From Litomosoides sigmodontis (Eukaryota; Nematoda; Chromadorea; Rhabditida; Onchocercidae), in contig OY718804.1 of assembly GCA_963070105.1 (NCBI GenBank), positions 7,361,817 through 7,425,816 of the forward strand: a stretch of 64,000 bases of DNA, read 5' to 3'. Position 1 is the stretch's first letter. Each line of letters starts with the position of its first letter. Position numbers and translations under genes: made by a program. The notes beneath the pieces are model-generated. The model saw only the letters and a program-made list of their open reading frames with translations, did not search any database and had not been told where the DNA came from. This document shows, piece after piece, positions 12,901 through 24,328 of the stretch.

Positions 12901-15328
12901 AGTAATTTTTCAGCGTTGCTTGTTCTGGCTTTGCACATGTGATCTAAGATATTTTTCTCGAAGTTAGCTTTTGGAAGTATTGCATTTGACTGGTACTTTT
13001 ATTACAGATCAAAGATTTTCTTTGCTTAAATTCGATTTCTCAGCGTCAATTCGGTGAACATGTACTTGGTCTTTCTCAAGGATCAGTTTCGGATCTTTTA
13101 GCAAGGCCTAAACCTTGGGCTATGTTGACACAGAAAGGACGGGAACCGTTTGTGCGCATGCAGCTTTTCTTAAATGAAGCCCAGTCTTTGGTTTGTAAGT
13201 CGGAAGCAGGTAGTGTTGCTCTCTTCGTCGTTTTATTCTTAAGATACCAAATTGATGCACAGATATAAAAATGTAAAAAGTAATTACATTAATATTTTTA
13301 AATTATTATGGAAAAATTTCTGGAATGAGAAAATCTTTTTATAGAGCTAAATGGTAAATTTGGCGCAGTTCAATCTTTAGAAATGGTGCCCGAAAGTGAC
13401 GATGCAAAACAAAATTTTGTTAGCGGTTTATTAAGCATGCGATGCTGCACTTTAGCTGACGAAATTGATCAGGAGGTTAGTTTTCACTGCATGTAAGTAA
13501 TTGGAGCTGAAACACAAAGTCACATATTCCAAATTTTTTCAAAGCTTATGTAAATAGTTTGAAACGTGTTTTTGATAGTTTTCATCTCAATTGAAACATT
13601 TATATAATAAAACAAATTACCCTGCGTGGTATAATTTCGTTTTTGCTGGTAGCTCATCTCAATACTCAATTTCCAGTTGCGAGACAAAAAAAATTTTCTG
13701 ATTTCTGTCATGACTTCTGCCGACAACCAATAGGTGAATGTGAGCCGAGTATTTTTGCTTGAAGGCTTTTATTTTTGCTGATATTATTTCATTTAGGCTG
13801 CAAAGTGTTGTACTGAAAAAACGCGTGAAATTAAGAAAGTGTCCATAATGGACGATGGTGTCAAAAAAGTGATGCGTAATGCGAAAAAAGAGTTGCTAAT
13901 GACTGATACTAATGAGATTGCACGTCAAGTCAAGGATCGCTTGCACAGTAGTGGAATTTCTCAGAAAGTCTGTTTTTATTCATGTGTATCTGTCCTATTA
14001 AAATAATGTATGGATTCAGTCAACGTTTTAAATTTCGTGGGTTTCTTATTATTTTCCTCATTTGTCTCATTTTATCATATCTAGCATAAGGTCTTTTATC
14101 CTACTTGTATCATTTCTAAATTGTCTTTGATATCTTTTAACTTATCCTTCTTTGTAGACATTTGGTGACGTGGTGCTGGGAGTAAGTCCAGGTGGTGTGT
14201 CAGAGCTTCTGACCAAACCAAAAACTTGGGAACAGTTGTCTCCACGTGCTCGTGATTTGTATATGAAGATGAGTGAATGGCTCGGTGAACTGGATGGAAA
14301 TAGAAGAATGCAGGATACATCTACTTCCACCGCGCTGTTGTCGTCATCTCTCACAGCAGTTTTTTCAAATACCGCAGATACATTGGTTTCCACAGGTGCT
14401 TTGACAAAAAATCTGTCACCGCAGAAGCGAAAGGCAGCTATGAACACAATGGCCGCTGGGGAACTGCCAAAAAAAGCGCAGGTTCTATCGTCACTTTTCT
14501 AATTTTCTGTTAAAAATCAGCTTTCTTTTGATGTGAAAGAGGCTAATCAGTTATCAATTCAGCTTCACTGATGTTTCAATTCATGTTGAAAAATACTTTT
14601 TGAACTTTTAGATGTTTACTACAAAGTTCGAGATGCAGTTTCTTTTGTTCCTTTACAGAGAACAGTTATTACGGATCAGCAAAAAGAAGCATTGAAGCAT
14701 GTTTTTGAACGGGACCAGCATCCAAACCAACGAACAATTGAGCAGCTCTCTCAGACTCTTTCGTTGAGTACTAGGACTGTTAGCAATTGGTTCCATAATT
14801 ATCGAACTCGACAAAAGGTTTATATGAGAATGTTTAAAATCACTTAAATGTTGCCAATATGTGGCTGCATTTTCTTATACCTAAAAATTTTTCCATTATT
14901 TAAATTTACAGGCAAGTTTGAAAGCTGAAGGCCATCTAAATAGTGACAACTCTCAGAAGAGAAATTCAGCAAATGGAAAAAATAATAACGATCGGTGGAA
15001 GCAGGTCAGTCTGTTTCTTATATCTGTTTATAACATTTCCTTGAAATGGTAAGAAATTCGCACACTACGTTTTATGTGGAAAAAAGTGAAACTTTTCAAT
15101 GATGGATTAGACCTCAGCATATCGATAAAAAATTTTGTTGTCAAACATCTGCAATTATAGGATCTTGTGGAATTGATGAAATTGGAATCGAAACCGCATC
15201 ACTCTTCACCAACAATGGTATCATCAAGTGGCAACAGCAGTTTGACTAGGAGCACAGTTACCAAAAACAGTTCTCTTGATAAAGCGATTGAACGGATTCA
15301 AAAACTCAATGCTGCTAAGCAGCTGTAA
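3952..15328 (+). CDS. ceh-44: CUX/CASP-type homeobox gene: coiled coil, three CUT domains and cut homeodomain
   Basis: A nuclear DNA-binding protein of the ONECUT/CUX superclass, about 1,190 residues. Exons: 3952-4032; 6413-6535 (has a TAG); then, all in phase, 7588-7704, 8002-8069, 8310-8426, 8617-8742, 8944-9066, 9147-9328, 9524-9732, 10359-10477, 10662-10748, 10919-11035, 11316-11450, 11629-11788, 11891-12033, 12163-12309, 12420-12482, 12683-12901, 13008-13209, 13345-13475, 13797-13967, 14158-14481, 14659-14817, 14912-15004, 15161-15328. The N-terminus resembles CASP/CUX1 and is followed by long coiled coil up to about 9330. CUT domain 1 (11316-11788) has [12 protein letters not shown] and [22 protein letters not shown] 2 (about 12850-13209) has [23 protein letters not shown] 3 (13900-14280) has [20 protein letters not shown]. 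The homeodomain (14659-14817) ends [10 protein letters not shown], with the His typical of cut homeodomains. One or more exons between 4032 and 6413 are missing or unrecognised. The symbol is by class, not by tested orthology. Confidence 0.93.
4033..6412. other. Long first intron region of the CUX gene
   Basis: About 2.4 kb between the first recognisable exon and the TAG-bearing exon. By comparison with CASP/CUX1, an exon of roughly 35-40 codons should lie here, but I cannot find one that is open. The frame at about 4239-4360, starting after an AG, faintly recalls it but has two stops. A degenerate ATGT/TG microsatellite spans 4793-4871. Short open frames at 4375-4575 and 4983-5189 have no recognisable content. 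Confidence 0.4.
4793..4871. repeat. Degenerate ATGT/TG microsatellite
   Basis: Interrupted TATG and TG repeats about 80 bases long inside the first intron region of the CUX gene. Simple-sequence DNA with no coding role seen. Confidence 0.8.
6413..6535 (+). other. CASP-like exon of the CUX gene with an in-frame TAG at 6448-6450
   Basis: Between a good acceptor (CCTGGCAG) and a donor (GCG|GTAAAA) the frame reads [11 protein letters not shown], then TAG, then [17 protein letters not shown] and onward to TTVR. This matches the CASP/CUX1 block around PLLKSF, where a Gln codon is expected at the TAG. Phase 1 at the exon end joins the next exon to give VRDPFPYLE, supporting the reading. The stop may be a real nonsense change, a sequencing error, or a new acceptor: TTCTAG|AAG is in phase with the first exon. 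Confidence 0.65.
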
Positions 15329-16824
15329 TTTATTTGGTTTCGATCGCATTATTTTAATCTTTAATTCAAGTATTATTAACGGGCTTGAAAGAACCTTTCT
15401 CAGAAAGGACTTTTTTGCCATCCAGTTTTATTATTTATAATTTTGAGGTATCGAAAAACTTGTCGTAGCGTATACAACGTTTTACTACTGCCAAATAGAT
15501 TAACTGCAGCGGGAAAATTGTTGAATCATACGATATCTCTGTCCTTGTCTACCCTCTTCATTCTTTCGCAGATGATAAATACGGTGTTCATTTTATATCT
15601 ACTAATTCGGTTGACTTAAAGCTGAAAAAAAGACTAGAATTTGATGTTGTCTTATCTGGCGGATATCTTGGTTCGGAGCTAGTAAGCGGGATTCTTTTCA
15701 AACCGCCATCAGTCTATTTTTTCAACAATCGGCTTTTTCTATCGCTGTAATTGATTAATCATAGCTGTCAGTAATTTTTTTATTGTATGTTTTCCCTTTT
15801 AATTTTATTTCAGGAGTTTTAGTCGAAGGTGATCTCTACTTCATTACTTGTACTTTGTTTTTCGTCCATATATTATATTATGAGCCTCTCAATGTGTTTG
15901 GTTGTTTACACCTAGAATCTCGAATTTTTTGTTTTTGTTTCGAAAATTTGATCTCACCATCTTTCACACTTATTCGTGCAACATGCTCTCTAACTTTGTT
16001 TTTGCTTGTGAATAATTGTCTGAGTATTTATCAGTTTTCAAGTTCTTAATTTTTTATTAGGCCGGAATGACTTGTGAACGATTCTAGTCGTGGGTTCAAA
16101 ATTTGTAGTTGCGATACTTTACGTTTTGACTCGCAGTTCAAATATCATTAACTCTCACATATTTAAGTAAGGAATTCTTTTGCATTTTATTGCTAATAGC
16201 TGGTTACTTCACATCTCCGAATTTCCATAACTTATTCATTCCATTCTTCAGGCTCTGCAAGTTTTACTACCATTGCTCCCTCTTTGTCTTTTGTTCCCAA
16301 AAATTTTTTTTCAAATTTTTTGTTTTTGTTTTTCAATCCGAAAATCCTATCAAAACTTGCAGTTCACTTGAAAATAACAGTGACATTTATTGCAACTGTT
16401 TCAAATTATGTAGAATTATGATGAAGTTCGATTAAAAGCGAATTTTGGTATGGGTGAAATTTATGTTTTTTGTCTTTTCTGTATGGCCGTGTTATCCTGG
16501 CAACGCTATTTGCTCAATCTGTTCCTGTTGGAAAGCTTTCATCGCTCAAATACTGAGTTTCCTTAAAACTTTGATTTCTCAATTTTAAATTTCTATTATT
16601 AGTAGAGTAATGCTGTGTGTTAGTTTACATAACGGTTCGCAGCGTCGAAGAAAGCTCGTAATAAGCAGTGGTCAGGCGGTGTGAATTAGCTGGAGGCAGG
16701 TTTACTGAGTTCACTATTCGTTTCAGTTGGATCATGAGTGGTTGTACTGTTTACAACCTTCTCTAGTGGAATTTTCTATATTTGCCTGCATGTGATAAAT
16801 ACCGACGAGCAGACTTTGGCAGCG
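15329..16824. other. Intergenic region downstream of the CUX gene
   Basis: About 1.5 kb, T-rich on the plus strand, containing the expected 3' UTR of the CUX gene. Short open frames at 15783-16049 and 16190-16435 are low-complexity Phe/Leu/Cys-rich translations of T-rich DNA and are not credible proteins. A GGGTTCAAAATT motif near 16092 recalls a tRNA T-arm, but no cloverleaf forms around it. Confidence 0.4.
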
Positions 16825-17066
16825 ATGAATTTTCGGGGGGGAAGGAGGTTGGCCAATGAATCAGGAATACCAGTGAGACAGGAAGTAAGTGTGGGGAAGG
16901 CCAACATGATGGACTTCCGCATTGGGTCGAAAAACTAAAACAGAAGTTTACGGATCAGACTTTGAGTTTTATGAGACTTGGAAAATTATTGGAACGGAAT
17001 CCAAATAATCGTGGTTTTGTACAGTATTTTCAAACTAACGCTTCAGGGAGAGTAACTAAGCAGTGA
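16825..17066 (+). CDS. Possible small two-exon gene, 60 residues, unknown function
   Basis: The ATG at 16825 lies 12-13 bases after an acceptor-like GAGCAG. Exon 1 (16825-16884, starting MNFRGGRRLANESGIPVRQE) ends at a consensus donor GAA|GTAAGTG. A 59-nt intron with an ACTAAAACAG 3' end joins in phase to exon 2 (16944-17066, including LGKLLERNPNNRGFVQYFQ), ending in TGA. The product would be basic, with no signal peptide or membrane segment. A separate frame nearby (about 17181-17256 spliced to 17357) starts MSSTPKLAGPTSLRNR and could be another small gene or a further exon. I recognise neither. The strong donor and correct phase are the only evidence. Confidence 0.35.
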
Positions 17067-19735
17067 AAGTTCCAGTGTTTCTTAATCGCCTAGTTTTTTT
17101 TTGGTGTAATTTGAACATTTTAGTTATTTCGTTTTTGCTTTTATGATTTCGTGTGGAATTTCGAAAATTTGGATACTGTAATGTCTAGTACTCCAAAACT
17201 TGCAGGTCCTACATCGCTTCGGAATCGTGTCATTGGGTTGGCAACATCACAAAGGTGATGTTTTTTTTATTGTTGGAAGTGCTGGTGATAATGTTATAAC
17301 TGAATTTTTCTTTCTGATATGCTACTGCATACGCGGATGATTAATTTGGTTTTAAGGTATCCTTTTGCTGGAGTATTTCAACAGCATATGCATAGATTTC
17401 GTTCAGATTCTTCTCATATGTTGGTTTCATTAATATGAAGCAGTTGGAATTTATATGAGATACTAATAAGTTATGACTCCAATTGTCAAAGTATGCACAA
17501 ACGAAATGTAAACTCTCAGTGAGTGATAATGTTTAGCGGAAACTTTTAGGCGTCATTTTCTTGAAATAAAAAATGTAGTTTTAAGCTGTCAAAGTTCATT
17601 CGAGGAAGACTATCATTTCTTTCAAGCCAATCACATCGGTGTGTATGTGATGGCGTGGGCGACGTATTTAGGTATATGTATATTGGCGTCGCGTATCGTT
17701 AATTATGTGTTGTATTATCAAAGTAAGATAGAAGCTAATAAATTGGTTTACATTTATTGTTGGTTTTGTCACACACAGTACAATTAACTGCTTTGAAAAA
17801 TCCGTTTAATTTCGGTTGACTGACGTAGAAAACATAAAAATTCAATTAGGAACATTTGAAGCAGGTATGTATGAGACAATATTCGAATATACGAATGAGG
17901 GGAGCATGGAGTTCCATCCTCATAGGAAGCCATTTGATTACTTTCTGGGAAGGAGGACAATTTAAGTGTGGTTGGGATCCTTGACATGTTTGTTGGATCG
18001 TAGAGTGTCGGCAAATATAGTAAAGGCCTATTTTCATGGGGACTTCCGATTCCGGACGAAACTGAAATCCAGCGTCTTCTGAGAAGATAGATGTTAGAAA
18101 AGGAGGATAGACGTGGTGATATCACTTCACAAAGTGTTAAAGTAAGCACTTAATGAAAAGGAATGGAGGAGGCAGGAGAGAGAGAGAGAGAGAGAGAGAG
18201 AGCTATTACAGGCAATACACAAACAGAGATCTTTGAGATGCACAAAAATTTATCGATGCGCCAACAACAATTTAGGATGTGTTTTGCATTCTCATCGTTT
18301 ATATCAGCTGATGAGATGGCCGAAAGAAATGCTTGTCACTTACGAGGCAAGTCTGTTTGATCTCAAATTCTGTTTTAAAATACAAAATAAGAATTTCTGC
18401 AATGATCAGTGACACAGCCTTCCAGCAACATCCACTAATCTTACAGTCTTGAGCAGCTTTATGTATACTCTTTATGAACACAAATGGAATTAAATTGTTG
18501 ACTTTCGGTTCGTTCATCCTACCACTTGAATGCTGACTCTTTGACCTTTTTATTGTTACATTCGAAAATCCATTATAATTAATTATGGGCGAGCACCAAA
18601 AAAAAGTTTAAATATGAAATGCTTTTGATCGAAATGAAAATAATAAGCCACAGGAGTGAAAACATACAATGCTAACTTAAATTTTGGAAAATAGGAGGAA
18701 CAATAATGGATGATAAGGCACTGACCTCACATGGAAAGTATGCGTGAAATAGAAGAAAACAAATGATTAAGGTGACTGTTATGGTTAGAGAGGAATTTAT
18801 ATAATATACAATCACATACGACTACTTATAATATATTAGTAAAGGCGATGTAATCCTACCTCTCTCGTCTATTTAAATTCAAATGAAAATTCTCATTAAA
18901 AGAAACATTCACCTCCGAAAAATACCAAACACTAGTAGCGGAGTTGTCGATCATTACAGTACGCCAAATTATGGAAGTTTTTGTACAGCTCATTGCTTAT
19001 CAGATGCTAACACGTATCCGAAGATAAATCTATCGGAGATGCTCACCTTTATCGCTCAAATGACACAAGCAGTTATCAGTCCATCCTCTGATAAAGGTAG
19101 GATCGTTGGAATCTGTTTGATGATCTAATCATTTGAATTAAATTTTTAAGAGAAAAATGGTGAAAACTTCGCCCTAACTCCATTGCCCATTTTTCGTTTT
19201 ATCTAAACCTCTCATATCCCTAACTTTTTTATTGGTTGAAACACAGGTGAGCTTTAATTCAGCTTAAACACAGAAAACAAAAATTCAAGCCTCTCAGAAA
19301 CAAATAGACAGTTCCTACAGCCATACGCTTAGCACAACCTTAATTTCAATACATCTTAACACACTCCACACGGCCACATTTAAATATTTAATTTTGGGAC
19401 ATATGAGATAAGCGCGCCCTCGCAGCGCATTAAATGAAGGTAGAAAAGGACATAAGGAATAAAATGATAAAGTGAGAAACTGAAAAGGAATACGTCGCAG
19501 GAGAGAAATGAGAAGGCATGGAATCACAACATTCAAAAATCAAATTATTCTAAATAAACTGCAAAATGAAACACTGGGAAACTCGGCAAGGATATACAAA
19601 GGTCCTTGGTGAAAAAACTAATTTCCGTGAAGTGAAAGAATTTGATTGGACACAATCGATTCGATCAAATTCAAACTTACTGCAAACGTACCACACTCTC
19701 TGTTACAAGCCTTCAATTCTGATCAAGAAAGTAAT
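17067..19735. other. Intergenic region up to the CXXC gene 3' end
   Basis: About 2.7 kb. It contains a GA microsatellite at 18177-18202 and several open frames under 125 codons on both strands (for example 17784-18149 minus and 18883-19128 plus) with no recognisable domain. The 3' UTR of the minus-strand CXXC gene should occupy the right part. I see no gene I can support, except the possible MSSTPK exon mentioned under the small gene at 16825-17066. Confidence 0.35.
18177..18202. repeat. GA dinucleotide microsatellite
   Basis: An uninterrupted run of AG dinucleotides about 26 bases long in the region between the CUX and CXXC genes. Confidence 0.9.
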
Positions 19736-21560
19736 TTATAAGGGCTGTAATACAACGACATTTTTCATTTCTGGTGCATAACTTGGTGGTGTAAATGGAT
19801 CTGATTGAGGTGCAATACGTTCTTCAACGTAATTCGGAAGGTACGAAGCACCAGGTCCCGCTCCTACAATCAGATATGGATGGGATACGTGTTGCGCTTG
19901 TATTTGCTGAACGTATTGCGGCGCAGGATGTGGTACATGTCGTGATTGCGATTCTACATGTATGGTACCATTGCTGGTACCAGCTAGTGTACCGGGATTT
20001 GCAACTGGCACTGATCCTGGGGTGGTGTTAACTGCAGTTGTTTCGGCACCACGTGTAGTAGCACTACATGCCGTTCCAGGATGTTGCTGCTGATGATGAA
20101 CAATAAGTAACTGTTGTGGTGCTCCGGTTTGGGAGGATACCAACCGCATTTGTTGATTGACATAAAGAGCAGTAGCACCCGGTGCAGTCGCACATCCTTG
20201 ACCGTTCAAGACCGTTTGTGTTGGCATGTTTAGGATTCGCTGTTGTGTTGGTCCCAATTGCTCCAGACTTTGATGAGCGCGTCGCTTCATCATCTGATAA
20301 TCCGTCATTCCAGACTGCTCATATGTTCTCTTATGTGCCTGCAGAGCTTTGATGGTACTTACCCACTTACTTACTTACTTACTTAATTCAGTAAATATCG
20401 CGGTAGTCAAGAAATCACCATTGTTAGTGCTATCCTACTACACTGGTCAACAGGATATGCTAGCACAGATAAAGGAAGTACTTATCAATTTATTACTGAA
20501 ACGACAGTAGCAGTGCTTCAAGGCTCATATCATTAGATGAAATGCATCTTAAGCACAAAGAAGTGATACCTGTCGTAATTCGGCGTTTTGTGCAACAGGT
20601 AGCTCTATGTTTGTAGCATTATTACATCGTTTCTTAGCACACATTGCACCAGTCATATATCGATTATCGAAAAATCTTTAAAAAATATTTCAATTAAACG
20701 ATTAATTAAGCTCGCTTCTCGCCAAAAAAATCATAACTTAAATTCATAAAAATTCACTTCGTTTTCTTCTTTTTTTTTAAAAAATTTTAAGGACAGACAC
20801 CTTTTGTCAAGACACACGAGACATATTTGACAGTCGGGCATCATACAGTCCTCACATTGATTACATCCAACACGAGCTTTGAATGTTGGTGCATCTCTCT
20901 GTAATAAATTTAAATTAAATGATTTCAAACGTAAATACAGTAATACATGTCTGAATTATATTCAATTAACACAATATAAAATGAGCATAAAATTATTAAT
21001 TACTTATCTTTCTAGATCATGATATTGAAAATTATATTGTTTGTAACAAAATACATGGGGAAATCAAAGTGGTTGCAACCTGCAATCTATTTTCCAGTAC
21101 ACGTAAGCATCTTCGTTCAATACATGATTGCTTCTTAACACCTGGACCACCAAATTGTGGACTATCTTGACAATAAGTGCACTGTCCACATGGTTTACAT
21201 TGACAGCCTCGACACACACCACATCTGAATTAGTAACAATTATGAAGTAATGAGCAAACTAAGAAAAAAGCGTAATTAAGATTTGAGTAGTTTCAATTTA
21301 AATTTCAGGCTGTAAATTGATGAATACCTTTGAGACCTGTTCATTGAGGAAGTGATAATATGCTGCCCTGATGGTGCAGCTTGTCCGTGCACTGAATGAT
21401 GCGATTGTATCAGATTGGGCGGAATGTGAGTACCATTTGGTACTGGTGGTGGTGCTGGTGGTGGTCCAGGTTGCATGTAATGAGCACCATGATACATCGG
21501 ACCGTTTGTCTGTCTACTCTCCATCAGCAACATAGGACCCATGGACAGCGGAACGCTCAT
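19736..21560 (-). CDS. Protein with two tandem CXXC zinc fingers
   Basis: Five minus-strand exons, 21328-21560, 21080-21224, 20801-20898, 20570-20675 and 19736-20338, join in phase to 394 residues. Residues 1-78 are Pro/His/Gln-rich and low in complexity. Finger 1 (about 79-115) has the full CXXCXXC-x4-CXXCXXC...C-x4-C pattern: CGVCRGC, CGQCTYC, FGGPGVKKQSC, ERRC; it keeps FGG of the DNA-contacting KFGG loop. Finger 2 (about 137-178) has CNQCEDC, CQICLVC, MCAKKRC and lacks KFGG. The C-terminal 200 residues are Gln/Pro/Ala-rich without a fold. CXXC fingers of the CFP1/MLL/KDM2/DNMT1/MBD1 family bind unmethylated CpG; finger 2 resembles the KFGG-less class, whose specificity varies. The ATG at 21560 lies 7 nt after a TTTACAG acceptor, suggesting trans-splicing or a 5' UTR intron. 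Not a clear orthologue of any one family; there is no PHD, JmjC, SET or methyltransferase domain. Confidence 0.87.
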
Positions 21561-22400
21561 ATTAATTCTGTAAATAATTATCAATCAGTCGTCCCGTTGA
21601 CGGATATGACGGAAAGGAGAAAGACCCTAATAACTCAAGCAATCGCCTCTTTGAAAAACACTTTGAAACGGTTCGAACTAACACTTCTAACTGCTAACGG
21701 TAATTTGTTATATAACGTGTAATTATCTAGGAGATCAGCTGGCAATTGCGATTAGGGATTAAGAACTTAAAAATAATGAAATTGCTAGAAAATCCTTGGT
21801 AAAGCAACTAAGGGATATAAAGAGTAGTAAGTAGTTCATCAAATTCTCTACCAAGAAACGATACATAAACCTGGCAGTAGTTACACAAATTACATTGTTA
21901 AATAAGTTATGGACGTAGCACACTGATCATCCTACCAGACAGCAGCTTACTACGGTAACACAAATTATACATATCTGTCAAGTTGATAAGAGTGAAAACG
22001 GTGCAAACGATTTAATTCGAAGTCAAAAGTTAAGTTATTTATGCTAGAGAGATTTCAACAGTTACCGGTATTTCATGGATCTTTCTTTCTTTGTTAATAA
22101 TCATTTGAAATTTCTTACATTTCTATTTTCCTAAATTCTCACAAATTTAGTAATTGCACTAATGAGTGTAAAATCTAAAATACGACAAGTGTGTTCGATT
22201 TCTGCATTAAAATGAATTAACGGCAATAGCGTTGAAATTCTCATCGCAAAATTAATCAAATCACTCTTCCTTCCTCATTTATTATTTATTATAAAAAGCA
22301 CAGCTCGATCACATGAAACACTATTGATAACTAAATCCAGGTAATCGATAAATGCGATTAAAATTACTGATACACAATCGAAATTGGACTTGGGCGGTAA

Positions 22401-22414
22401 TGTGCGTGTGTGCG

Positions 22415-22453
<39 letters not shown>
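22401..22453. repeat. TG dinucleotide microsatellite
   Basis: TG repeat with a few TGCG interruptions at its left end, about 53 bases. Confidence 0.9.
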
Positions 22454-22456
<3 letters not shown>

Positions 22457-22910
22457 TATGCAACACATATGTGCCCTCATATACATATATAGTACAGCCT
22501 TCTTCTCTCTAAACAACGATGATTAATTGTCTGTGATAGGATTTTATTTATTCATATGGATGGAAAGAAAAGACTGTAGGAGAAAAACGAAGTGAAAATG
22601 TTGATCATCAGATGGACAGACAACGAGAAGATAAAAAAACTAGCAAAAATTCATTAAGTAATTAAATTCGGTTAGTTTTAAAATTAACTTGTATGCCAGG
22701 AAGTATGCAAAAAGATTTCACTCATCAATGAAATAAATGAGTTATTTGAAGGGGGTGATACGGAAATGATCAGTTAGATGAATAATTAAAGGATGATAAA
22801 TACAATTAATTTATTGGTACGAAAATTCAAATCATCTCGACTTACAAACTAATCCATTTGAAAATCAAAAAAGGAAAAGAGGTCAGATGACTGGGGAAAG
22901 TATGAGATGA

Positions 22911-22942
22911 AAGAGAGAGAGAGAGAGAGGGAAAGAGAGAGA
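22911..22942. repeat. GA microsatellite
   Basis: AG repeats with a GGGAAA interruption, about 32 bases. Confidence 0.85.
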
Positions 22943-23195
22943 TATATAGCTTGAAGGAAAGTGGAGGGAGAGAGATGACATGCTTCCCCGATATTTCTTG
23001 ATTTATGGTGCAAGTGAAGGGAGACCGTTGTCTCTAAGACGACTGATAGCAATAGAAATGGAAACAGCAACTTTTCTTCATTTCATTTAAATATTAAAAA
23101 GGAAAAAATGCATACACTTCTCTGACTTATCTCAGAAATGCTACTCTTTCTCGTTCTAAATCTTTTTTATAGCTAACATTTCATCATTACATTGC

Positions 23196-23236
23196 GTAAT
23201 TGAACTTACAGTTCAATTAACTGTAAGTTCAATTAC
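23196..23236. repeat. Perfect 18-bp inverted repeat with 5-nt spacer
   Basis: The left arm 23196-23213 (GTAATTGAACTTACAGTT) is the exact reverse complement of the right arm 23219-23236, with CAATT between. The sequence would form a stable hairpin as RNA or a cruciform as DNA. Weaker partial symmetry continues outward (GCGTAA against TACGTAA). It may be a terminal fold of a small MITE-like element, or a regulatory or recombination hairpin. Confidence 0.85.
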
Positions 23237-23536
23237 TTACTACGTAATATTTCAATTATGTGAGTAATCAAATAGACTAAAAGAGTGCTAGGCTGGATGG
23301 CATGAAATTCAACTACCGTCAACGGATAACAGTCATACCGTAACATTCTGTTAGCTGTTATTACCGTGTCGGACTCACGTCGGCACTCATCCACGCCAGT
23401 ACAGACTTCCTGCTCGGGTGCTCATTTCACATGTTTCCCTTCGTTTAATGAATTTCAAGTAAAATTCTTGCTATTATAAAAAAAAAGTATGTATTCAAAT
23501 TAAACAATAAAAGTGTTTTAGCAAAAATATGAACAG

Positions 23537-23567
23537 ATAGAGAGAGAGAGAGGGAGAGAGAGAGAGG
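23537..23567. repeat. GA microsatellite
   Basis: AG dinucleotides with one GGG interruption, about 30 bases. Confidence 0.8.
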
Positions 23568-24263
23568 AAAAAAGAATTCGAGAATTTGCATATCTTATTA
23601 GATTGTATTATTAAAAAAAATTCTTTGTTATATATCGTACATCTTTTTTGATTAATTTCCGTGGCGAAAACATCGTTTGCACGAATTGCAAAAAAAGTGT
23701 GTCGGATATTAACAGGGAGAGAAACAAGAGATAAATATATTTTGATTGATTTCGATAACAAATCCAAACTACTACTTCATTCTTCATAACTGTCATTATT
23801 TAATAGTGAATTTTCACTTCCCACTCTCGCAATCTAAGAATCCTTATCGCCTACGCCAACACCGTTATCTTGGAGCTTTCGGAAAGTCGGATAAATGGAG
23901 AAAAGGGATGATTTCAATTCATTATCAATTCCCTTCAAAGGACTGATCCTCAAAAGAAGATCAATAAGTAATTATTATTAAGCCATTTCTGCATATTACT
24001 TTTCTGTCTATCATCTTCTACCTATCAATGAAATTTGTTAAAATCTAAATTGAAAAAGTTGTGGTGGAAGTTAATTTTAATCAGAGAAAAACAAACACTA
24101 ATTCGTCATTTCTAGCAACAAATCGAAAAGGAAAATTTGTTTTTGAATTTGAAAAAAAGTCAAAATAAACGGTGATAGAAGATGGAAATTTCATTTCACC
24201 ACCTCTCTCAGTTGAAGCTTTTTTCTGTTGCTTCTGAGAGATTCAGATGACATCAACAAGTCT

Positions 24264-24328
24264 GACACACACACACATACACACACACACACACACACAT
24301 ACACACATACACACACACACACACACAC
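24264..24328. repeat. CA dinucleotide microsatellite
   Basis: AC repeat of about 65 bases broken three times by AT. Confidence 0.9.

Noticed and set aside
14096..14447. Minus-strand ORFs of about 75-100 codons
   Set aside because: Antisense to the CUT 3 exon of the CUX gene (14158-14481); no independent signal.
16065..16115. GGGTTCAAAATT resembling a tRNA T-arm
   Set aside because: No acceptor stem, D-arm or anticodon arm can be drawn around it.
17784..18149. 121-codon minus-strand ORF
   Set aside because: No domain, no splice-site support, and composition of unconstrained sequence; it could be chance at this base composition.
19795..20031. 78-codon plus-strand ORF
   Set aside because: Antisense shadow of the last CXXC-gene exon.
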